In this document: positions 1 through 5,458 of the stretch, one piece after another
How the letters are laid out: every line of letters begins with the position of its first letter
Position numbering within the stretch: the stretch's first letter is position 1
Assembly (NCBI GenBank): GCA_947305825.1
Contig: CAMZET010000044.1
Span: forward strand, 1 to 9,210
Reading direction: 5' to 3'
Length of the DNA: 9,210 bases
Source of the DNA: an uncultured Verrucomicrobiota bacterium
Lineage (GTDB): Bacteria > Verrucomicrobiota > Kiritimatiellia > RFP12 > UBA1067
Notes under the pieces: generated by a model
Databases searched by the model: none
The model's input: only the letters and a program-made list of their open reading frames with translations
What the model was told of the DNA's origin: nothing
Translations under genes and position numbers: made by a program

Positions 1-1
1 G

Positions 2-844
2 CTTCTGTTCGTGGCGACGAAGAAGCAGGTTTCCGAGATGGTCAAGGAGCTGGCGATTGAAGTGGGCCAGTTCTACATCACCGAGCGCTGGCTTGGCGGC
101 ACGCTGACGAACGCGAAGACGATTCGCTCGTCGGTCAAGCGCATGAGGCAGCTTCAGGCGACGGCGAAGGCCAACGGCGGCGAGCTCAGCGAACACAAGC
201 AAGAGGCGTCGATGCTGCGCCGCGAGCTCAACAAGCTCGAGAAGAATTTGACGGGCATCGCGGAGATGGCGCAGGAACCCGGCGCTCTCGTGGTGGTCGA
301 CGTGGTCAAGGAGGCCAACGCGGTCAAGGAAGCGGTCCGCCTTCACATTCCCGTCGTGGCGATTGTGGACACGAACGCCGACCCGGAGCCGATCGACTAC
401 GTGATACCCGGCAACGACGACTCTGTGCGCGGCGTCGAGTTGGTGATGAAGGCTTTGAAGGAAGTCATCAAGACGGCGGATGCGGAATACGGCGCGAAGG
501 CGGCGGAGGAGAACCGCAAGCGCGAGGCGGAGCGCAAAGCGCGCGAAGAGGCGGAGAAGGCCGCCCGTGCGGAGCGCCGCGCCAAGAGCGTCGCGGCCGC
601 CGCGCCGCGCAAGGGCGTCGCGGCCCCGAAGAAGGCCGCCGTTGCCGCAAACGTGAAGGCAGCCGCTCGCGCCGCCAAGGAAGCCGCTGAAATCAAGGCG
701 AAGGCAGACCTCGCCGCCAAGCGCCAGGCCGCTGTCCAGGCCGCCGAGGCCGCCGTCAAGGCCGAGGAAGCCCCGGCTCCCGAAGCCGCCCCCGCTCCGG
801 CGCCCGAAGCCGCCCCGGCTCCCGCCACGGAAGCTGCCGAATAA
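2..844 (+). CDS. rpsB: 30S ribosomal protein S2, 5' end cut by window edge
   Basis: Structural protein of the small ribosomal subunit. The frame is open from base 2, where it reads LLFVATKKQV, a typical internal S2 segment. The GTG at 11 is therefore an internal valine, and about 60 or more N-terminal residues lie outside the window. Visible S2 hallmarks, numbered from base 11, are ITERWLGGTLTN (about 23-34), the VDVVKEANAVKEA stretch (about 96-108) and DTNADPEPIDYVIPGNDD (about 120-137). The conserved core ends near residue 160. It is followed by about 117 residues of Lys/Ala/Glu-rich helix-like sequence ending in a Pro-Ala repeat, which makes the protein much longer than the 241-residue E. 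coli S2. The gene ends TAA followed by an in-phase TAG. tsf starts 39 bases later, the usual rpsB-tsf order. Identification is very secure; the tail is the only unusual part. Confidence 0.97.
   Translation, partial: LLFVATKKQVSEMVKELAIEVGQFYITERWLGGTLTNAKTIRSSVKRMRQLQATAKANGGELSEHKQEASMLRRELNKLEKNLTGIAEMAQEPGALVVVDVVKEANAVKEAVRLHIPVVAIVDTNADPEPIDYVIPGNDDSVRGVELVMKALKEVIKTADAEYGAKAAEENRKREAERKAREEAEKAARAERRAKSVAAAAPRKGVAAPKKAAVAANVKAAARAAKEAAEIKAKADLAAKRQAAVQAAEAAVKAEEAPAPEAAPAPAPEAAPAPATEAAE
770..841 (+). repeat. 24-bp tandem repeat coding the Pro-Ala tail of S2
   Basis: Nearly three tandem copies of a 24-base unit (773-796, 797-820 and a diverged 821-841) encode repeats of the form PAPEAAPA at the extreme C-terminus of S2. 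The first two copies differ at only a couple of positions, mostly synonymous; the third has decayed. The repeat keeps the reading frame, so changes in copy number would lengthen or shorten the tail without destroying the protein. Read directly from the sequence; no function is known to me. Confidence 0.75.
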
Positions 845-870
845 TAGGGTTTACGCAACCGATATTTTTC

Positions 871-876
871 AGAGGA
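871..876 (+). promoter_or_regulatory. Ribosome binding site of tsf
   Basis: AGAGGA lies seven bases before the ATG at 884. It supports that ATG as the start of elongation factor Ts and shows that tsf has its own initiation site, not one that depends on coupling to rpsB. Confidence 0.7.
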
Positions 877-883
877 TAACACA

Positions 884-1732
884 ATGGCAATTTCGATAGC
901 ACAGATAAAGGAGCTGCGCGAAGCGACCGCAGCCGGCATGGGCGCCTGCAAGGAAGCCCTCACCGCCACCAACGGCAACATGGAAGAGGCCGTCAAGTAC
1001 CTTCGCGAGAAGGGTCTGGCCGTCGCCGCCAAGCGCGTCGACAAGGAGTCCAAGCAGGGTATCGTCGCCCTCGCCGAGGCCGCCGACAAGAAATCGATGG
1101 CTCTGGCTGAAGTCAACTGCGAAACCGACTTCGTCGCCAAGACCGAAGCGTTCATCAAGTTCGTCGACGACGCCGCGAAGGTCGCGCTCGAGGGCAAGGA
1201 CATCGAGCAGGCTCTCGGCGACGATTACAAGATGCTCTTGACCAAGACGGGCGAAAACGTGAAAATCCGCCGCGCCGAGCGCTATGTGCTCGAGGGGACG
1301 GGCGTCCTTTCCGGCTATATCCACATGGGCGGCAAGATTGGCGTTCTCGTCGAGCTCGCCGTTCCGTGCGAAGAGTGCGCCGCCAAGCCGGAAATCGCCG
1401 AGGCCGCCCACATGGTCTGCCTTCAGGTCGCCGCCAACGCCCCGCGCTACGTCAACCCCGAGGACGTCCCGCAGGCCGAAATCGACGCCGAGCTTGAAAT
1501 CAAGCTCAACGCGCTCAAGGAGCAGAAGGGCAAGCTTCCTCCCGAACAGGCGCTCGTCGGCATCAAGCGCGGCATGGCCGCCAAGTTCTGCACGCAGATT
1601 TGCTTGACGAAGCAGGAATATGTGGCGGACAGCGAACTCACTGTCGAGAAGTATCTCGCCAACGTCGCGAAGGCCTGCGGCTGCAAGTCGATTGAAATCA
1701 AGCGTTTCTGCCGCATGCAGCTTGGCGCATAA
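884..1732 (+). CDS. tsf: Translation elongation factor Ts
   Basis: Guanine nucleotide exchange factor that releases GDP from EF-Tu in the cytoplasm. At 282 residues it is the normal family length (283 in E. coli). The N-terminal UBA-like domain (about 1-50) contains the signature IKELREATAAGMGACKEAL. The EF-Tu-contacting motif CETDFVAKTEAF follows at about residues 79-90, in the position of the TDFVAK motif of E. coli. The core carries YIHMGGKIGVLVEL (about 145-158), and the protein ends in the typical form with IKRFCRMQLGA. It contains ten cysteines, more than I would expect for this family. The start is fixed by the AGAGGA site and by alignment to the family N-terminus. It lies downstream of rpsB, as in most bacteria, and an intrinsic terminator follows the stop codon, so rpsB-tsf probably forms the end of a transcript. 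Confidence 0.98.
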   Translation: MAISIAQIKELREATAAGMGACKEALTATNGNMEEAVKYLREKGLAVAAKRVDKESKQGIVALAEAADKKSMALAEVNCETDFVAKTEAFIKFVDDAAKVALEGKDIEQALGDDYKMLLTKTGENVKIRRAERYVLEGTGVLSGYIHMGGKIGVLVELAVPCEECAAKPEIAEAAHMVCLQVAANAPRYVNPEDVPQAEIDAELEIKLNALKEQKGKLPPEQALVGIKRGMAAKFCTQICLTKQEYVADSELTVEKYLANVAKACGCKSIEIKRFCRMQLGA

Positions 1733-1757
1733 AGGCGTTAGCGCAATTCAGCAAAAC

Positions 1758-1796
1758 GGCGGAGCGCTCCGGAGAACCGGCGCTCCGCCTCTTTTT
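1758..1796 (+). terminator. Rho-independent terminator after rpsB-tsf
   Basis: A perfect 10-bp GC-rich stem is formed by GGCGGAGCGC (1758-1767) and GCGCTCCGCC (1780-1789), with a 12-base loop. It is followed by TCTTTTT (1790-1796) and preceded by AAAA (1753-1756). It begins 25 bases after the tsf stop. The T-run ends only nine bases before the ATG of the Mur ligase gene, so the terminator occupies nearly all of that gene's leader. Confidence 0.9.
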
Positions 1797-1805
1797 ATCA
1801 CCGCT

Positions 1806-3014
1806 ATGAAAATCCATCTGATAGGCGTCGGCGGCGTGGGCATGAGTGCGCTCGCTACCGTACTCGCGAAGCAGGGCCACGAAGTCAGCGGCTCCGACCG
1901 CAATCTCGCTACGGCGAACATCCGCTTTCTCGAGGGGCTTGGCATTCGCTGTCTGCCCGACGACGGCAGCCTCGGCGGCGGCGCCGTTCCAGACGAAGTA
2001 ATCGTCTCGACTGCGATTGAAGAGACGAACCGCGACCTTCTCCGGGCGCGAGAGCTCGGCGTCAAGGTGACGCACCGCGCCGCTGCGCTTTCGGCGGCCC
2101 TCTCGCAAAAGCGTCTTGTCGCCGTCGCCGGAACTTGCGGCAAGTCGACCGTCACCGCGATGCTCGGGCACGTGCTCGCCGAATGCGGCTTCGACCCGCT
2201 TTGCGTCAATGGCGCGAACGTCCCCGGATGGGACGGCGCGGTGCGTTTCGGCGCCGGCGAATACGCCGTCGCCGAAGTGGACGAGAGCGACAAGAGCCTA
2301 GTGGCGTTCAAACCGTTCGCCGCGATTGTCACGAACGCTTCCGCAGACCACTATTCAAAGGAAGAAATGGATTGCGTGTTCGACGCATTCGTGAAAGACG
2401 TGCCGGGGCCCGTGATTGACGCCAGGCTTCATGGTTGCGGCGAATTTCCCGGAGCGTTGCGCATGCCCGGACGCCACAACCGCGAGAATGCGGCGCTGGC
2501 CGTCGAAATGGCCGTCGCGCTCGGCGCAGACCCCGCCCGCGCTGCCGCCGCTCTCGCCTCCTTCCGCGGCGTCTCCCGCCGGCTGGAACTCCACGGCTCG
2601 CGCGTCTACGACGACTACGCCCACAACCCCGAAAAACTCCGCGCCATGTGGAAGACGCTTGCCGAGACTTCGGCAGGCAAGCCGGTATGCGCGGTGTGGC
2701 GTCCGCATGGCTATGCGCCGCTTCGCAAGATGCTGCAGGCTTTGGCGGAAATGTTCAACGAGACGATGCGCGACGGAGACGTGTTGCTGCTGCTGCCCGT
2801 CTACGATGCCGGCGGCACGACTGACCGCTCAATCAATTCAGATGCGCTTGCGGCGCTGCTCAAGCCCGGCGCGTGCGAACTCGTGGCGAATCACGACGCG
2901 GCGGTGGAGTGGCTTCGCAGCCGTGCTTCGCGTTTCGGCGCGATTGCGACTTGCGGAGCGCGCGACCCGTATCTGCCGGACTTGGCCGAACGCATAGCCC
3001 AGGCGATTGCCTGA
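1806..3014 (+). CDS. Compact Mur ligase, MurC type (UDP-N-acetylmuramate--L-alanine ligase family)
   Basis: Predicted ATP-dependent cytoplasmic ligase of peptidoglycan precursor synthesis; MurC adds L-alanine to UDP-MurNAc. The start at 1806 gives MKIHLIGVGGVGM, the expected MurC beginning with a Rossmann GxGGxGM motif at 7-13; the frame stays open upstream, but that part resembles nothing. Other marks are the ATP loop GTCGKST (109-115), EVDESDKS (158-165), TNASADH (176-182), GRHN (222-225), DDYAHNP (269-275) and WRPHGY (298-303). At 402 residues it is roughly 90 shorter than E. coli MurC, much of the loss falling in the central domain between the ADH and GRHN motifs. The P-loop has Cys where MurC usually has His, and the third domain reads AHNP in place of GHHP. 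No Shine-Dalgarno is visible. It could be the cell's MurC, an Mpl-like recycling ligase or a paralogue with another substrate. Mur ligase membership is sure, exact specificity less so. Confidence 0.85.
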   Translation: MKIHLIGVGGVGMSALATVLAKQGHEVSGSDRNLATANIRFLEGLGIRCLPDDGSLGGGAVPDEVIVSTAIEETNRDLLRARELGVKVTHRAAALSAALSQKRLVAVAGTCGKSTVTAMLGHVLAECGFDPLCVNGANVPGWDGAVRFGAGEYAVAEVDESDKSLVAFKPFAAIVTNASADHYSKEEMDCVFDAFVKDVPGPVIDARLHGCGEFPGALRMPGRHNRENAALAVEMAVALGADPARAAAALASFRGVSRRLELHGSRVYDDYAHNPEKLRAMWKTLAETSAGKPVCAVWRPHGYAPLRKMLQALAEMFNETMRDGDVLLLLPVYDAGGTTDRSINSDALAALLKPGACELVANHDAAVEWLRSRASRFGAIATCGARDPYLPDLAERIAQAIA

Positions 3015-3015
3015 C

Positions 3016-3028
3016 GCGGCAACGCCGC
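3016..3028. other. Small GC hairpin between convergent genes
   Basis: GCGGC and GCCGC (3016-3020 and 3024-3028) form a 5-bp stem with a three-base loop in the 19-base gap between the Mur ligase stop codon and the stop of the opposing gene. There is no T-run on either side, so it is at best a weak pause or end signal for the two converging transcripts. Confidence 0.25.
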
Positions 3029-3033
3029 AGAAT

Positions 3034-4296
3034 CTACACTGGTTCGATGGCCTTGACTACTCTCGCGGCGACCTGGGCGGCGGTTTCGCGTTTTTCGCCG
3101 TGCGCAAGGACGGCTTTCTCGCGGCGGTTCACAGGAGCGAGGTCGAGGATGTCGCCCGCCGTCACGCCAGCCGCGATTTCGGGATGAGCGCGCGTCCACG
3201 CGGCGAGCGCGGCTTTCGATTCGGCGTAGGGCGTGCCGGCGTGGCGCCCGAGATGGCGGTCGAGGATTGCGATGACGCGCCCTCTTCCACGCATCATCGA
3301 GGCGAACGCCGGCGACGCTTCGTAATTGACGCGCCAGGTTTCGTCGGCGGGAGCGCCCGTATAGAGCGCCGCATTGCTTACGACCACGCCGGGCGCGCAC
3401 CCGCCGAAAAACCTTCGCGCTTCTTCGAACAGGCGTTCTGCCCCGCCTTCCGCCGTGAGGTCGGCTACGATGTCGGCCCCGGCGTCTGCGCGGTGCGAAG
3501 ACGTCGCGACCAGCCAGCCTTGCGCACGGCAAGCGTTCGCTATGGCGAGACCGAGCCGCACCGTGCCGCCCGTCACGAGCACCGTGCGCCGCGCGTTCAA
3601 CTTGCGTTTCTTCAAGACCCTGAGTGCCTGGAGGGCGACGGCGTTGCATGAGTCCACGATTTCCGCGCGTCCGGCGGCGATGTATTCCATGAGCGGGCGC
3701 AGATGCGGGAAGTGTGTGCAGCCGAGGACGATTTGGTCGGCGCCGGCGGCGAGCAGCGGCTCGAGCCGACGCCGCACGGCCTCTTCCGCCTCCGCGCTCG
3801 CTTCCTTGCCTTCTTCGACGAGCGTCACCAGTTCGTCGGCGACCGTGGCGATGACGGTGACGTCCTTGGCGAAGCGCGCTTTCGTCTCGTTGTAGAGCCT
3901 GCCGTTGAAAGTGCCTTGCGTCGCCAGCACGCCGACGACGCCGGTGCGCGAATGGAGCGCGGCCGGCTTCACCGCCGGCTCGAGTCCGACGAACGGGATT
4001 TCCGGCCACGTCGCCCGCAGATGGTCTATTGCGGCGGCGGTAGCCGTGTTGCAGGCGACGACAACCATCTTGCAGCCGTCCTCTTCGATGAGGCGCCGCG
4101 CCGCCGCCGTAGAAAGCCGCCGTATTTCTTCCGCCGGCTTGTTGCCGTACGGGCAGTTCGCCGAGTCGGCGATATAGCGCGTATCCTCGTCCGGGCACAG
4201 CCGGAGAAACGCGCTGCGGATTGTTTCGCCGCCGCGCCCGGAATCGAAAAAGCCCACGGGACGCGAGCGGAGCAAATCGTTGTCGTGCGGAGTCAT
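3034..4296 (-). CDS. murI: Glutamate racemase fused to a pteridine-reductase-like short-chain dehydrogenase
   Basis: 420 residues in one uninterrupted frame. Residues about 13-230 are glutamate racemase, which converts L- to D-glutamate for peptidoglycan. Visible are GFFDSGRGG (15-23) with the Asp-Ser pair at 18-19, CPYGNK (48-53), VACNTATA with catalytic Cys82 (80-87), and GCTHFPHLRP with catalytic Cys193. After a short basic linker (about 229-237) comes a SDR domain of about 182 residues: TGGTVRLG nucleotide-binding loop (242-249), SNAALY (307-312) and YAESK with Tyr357 and Lys361. Asp346 stands where most SDRs have Ser, as in the PTR1/FolM pteridine reductases. The domain is shorter than the usual 250 residues. 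The start at 4296 is chosen because MurI homology begins just after it; the open frame upstream is antisense to nothing and overlaps the protease gene. It begins eight bases after the protease stop and is the last gene of the block. Confidence 0.9.
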   Translation of the reverse strand: MTPHDNDLLRSRPVGFFDSGRGGETIRSAFLRLCPDEDTRYIADSANCPYGNKPAEEIRRLSTAAARRLIEEDGCKMVVVACNTATAAAIDHLRATWPEIPFVGLEPAVKPAALHSRTGVVGVLATQGTFNGRLYNETKARFAKDVTVIATVADELVTLVEEGKEASAEAEEAVRRRLEPLLAAGADQIVLGCTHFPHLRPLMEYIAAGRAEIVDSCNAVALQALRVLKKRKLNARRTVLVTGGTVRLGLAIANACRAQGWLVATSSHRADAGADIVADLTAEGGAERLFEEARRFFGGCAPGVVVSNAALYTGAPADETWRVNYEASPAFASMMRGRGRVIAILDRHLGRHAGTPYAESKAALAAWTRAHPEIAAGVTAGDILDLAPVNRREKAVLAHGEKRETAAQVAARVVKAIEPV

Positions 4297-4304
4297 GGCG
4301 CAGT

Positions 4305-4949
4305 CTACCAAAAATCCCAGTTGCCGGTGGCAATCACCTGGATGCCGAGGACTAGATTCGTGACGGCGTGTGCGATTATCGCGGTGCCGAGGCTGCGGCG
4401 GATGGCGAGGATGCCATAGACGGCGCCGGCGACGATTGCGACGAGCCAGCGGTTGTGCTCGACGGCAAAAAGCGCGAGCATCCAGAAGAACGCAGAACGG
4501 CTTTCGCGTCCGCCGAGCCATTCGTAGAGCCATTTGCGGAAGAAGAGTTCTTCTGCGGCGGAGATGACGAAAGCCGAGCCGGCGAGGCGAGCGAGCGTGA
4601 GCGGCCAGCCGCACACGGCGGGCTCGTAGGGCGAGGGCGAGGCGGTTGCCTTAGCCGTGCCGTCGCAGCCGGCCACGAACAGCCTCTGGTACCAGCTGAA
4701 ATCTTCCGGCAAAACCCATATCGCCCAGACCGCGAGCCCGGCTGCCGCGCCGACAAGAATGTCCATCGCGCCGGGCATGACGATTTTCCCTCCCGCGCGC
4801 CGCCAGAGAACCCAGCCGAGCGCCAGGCACGCGAGCGTCGCCGCGCTGCGCACCGCGTACGCCCAGCCTGTCGCCGGCAGCAACATCATCGACGCCATCC
4901 AGACGGCGTACGGCGCGACGAGCGCGATAGTCTCCTGGTGCTTGTTCAT
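4305..4949 (-). CDS. CPBP-family intramembrane protease, PEP-CTERM-associated CAAX type
   Basis: Integral membrane protein of 214 residues with several hydrophobic segments (roughly 8-28, 33-50, 62-80, 118-132, 152-164, 168-184, 186-204). It carries the three CPBP (CAAX protease and bacteriocin-processing) motifs: EELFFR (133-138), a Glu-His pair in VEHNRW (163-168), and HAVTN (194-198). These supply the glutamates, histidines and Asn of the catalytic site. The layout resembles the CAAX-protease-related family found in bacteria with exosortase/PEP-CTERM surface proteins, or the protease half of exosortase E, though no exosortase is visible here. Its ATG overlaps the stop of the preceding acetyltransferase in an ATGA arrangement, and I see no separate ribosome binding site, so translation is probably coupled. 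Its substrate cannot be told from the sequence. Confidence 0.85.
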   Translation of the reverse strand: MNKHQETIALVAPYAVWMASMMLLPATGWAYAVRSAATLACLALGWVLWRRAGGKIVMPGAMDILVGAAAGLAVWAIWVLPEDFSWYQRLFVAGCDGTAKATASPSPYEPAVCGWPLTLARLAGSAFVISAAEELFFRKWLYEWLGGRESRSAFFWMLALFAVEHNRWLVAIVAGAVYGILAIRRSLGTAIIAHAVTNLVLGIQVIATGNWDFW

Positions 4950-5458
4950 GCTATCGGGCGCATCATCGCGATTTCCGGGCAGGTAAACGGGTCTGTGTGC
5001 TTCGTGCAGTTTATGCAGCCGGTGTAGAGTTTGTGCATGACTTTCGTCTTCGGCACTTCGGTGAAGCCCAATGCGCCGAAGAATCCCGGAGCGAACGTTA
5101 GCGCGACGATTTCGCGCGGGCGCAGCGGGGCGACTCGCGCCGCCACGGCCTCGACCAGGGCGCGGCCTATGCCGCGCCGGCGGAAAATGCTTTTCACGGC
5201 TAGCGACTGCACCTCTACCGTCGCCGCGCCGGCATTGCCGAGTTCAGGATGAACCTGGTAAGTCGCGCAGCCTGCCATCTCGCCGCCCGTCTCCGCGATG
5301 AAAAACCTGTCGATGTTTTCGACTATGTTCCCGAGCGATCGCGGCACGAGCTGGTCGCGGTTCAGGTGCACTAGCGCGAAAATCTTCTCGGCGTCCGCCA
5401 GCGTCGCCGGACGGACGGACGCAAAGCCGGCAAGCGCTGTCACTTCTTCGCGAGCCAT
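4946..5458 (-). CDS. GNAT N-acetyltransferase, short ArgA-like (N-acetylglutamate synthase-like)
   Basis: 170-residue acetyltransferase using acetyl-CoA. The N-terminal half shows VRPATLADAEKI (15-26) and LVPRSLGNIVENI (37-49), typical of short stand-alone amino-acid acetyltransferases related to ArgA. The acetyl-CoA pyrophosphate loop is RRRGIGRAL (93-101), followed by FAPGFFGALGF (122-132). The C-terminus ends in a Cys-containing block, GCINCTKHTDPFTCPEIAM (147-165), with Cys at 148, 151 and 160. It matches the CxxC...C/EIAM ending I know from this family. The likely reaction is acetylation of glutamate, the first step of arginine synthesis, but no other arg gene is present to confirm it. 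The ATG at 5458 overlaps the end of gltA by 19 bases and has AGGGG (5468-5472) nine bases upstream. The long open frame farther upstream is a shadow of gltA. Confidence 0.85.
   Translation of the reverse strand: MAREEVTALAGFASVRPATLADAEKIFALVHLNRDQLVPRSLGNIVENIDRFFIAETGGEMAGCATYQVHPELGNAGAATVEVQSLAVKSIFRRRGIGRALVEAVAARVAPLRPREIVALTFAPGFFGALGFTEVPKTKVMHKLYTGCINCTKHTDPFTCPEIAMMRPIA

Noticed and set aside
397..1203. 268-codon minus-strand frame across rpsB and tsf
   Set aside because: Ala/Ser-rich antisense shadow of two certain genes; no start signal or recognisable motif.
869..1411. 180-codon minus-strand frame opposite tsf
   Set aside because: Antisense mirror of EF-Ts codons; this type of overlap is a common artefact in GC-rich genes.
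1604..1632. TTGACG as a -35 box for a promoter of the Mur ligase inside tsf
   Set aside because: No acceptable -10 sequence at 16-18 bases spacing; the hexamer also falls in conserved EF-Ts codons.
1620..1805. Upstream extension of the Mur ligase frame
   Set aside because: The open frame continues upstream, but it runs through the end of tsf and the terminator and shows no homology. The family N-terminus begins exactly at the ATG at 1806.
3016..3028. Bidirectional intrinsic terminator between the convergent genes
   Set aside because: Only a 5-bp stem and no T-run on either strand; kept as a weak hairpin only.
2891..4333. 480-codon minus-strand frame over the murI-SDR region
   Set aside because: Arg/Pro-rich frame in a different phase from the real gene, which carries all MurI and SDR catalytic motifs.
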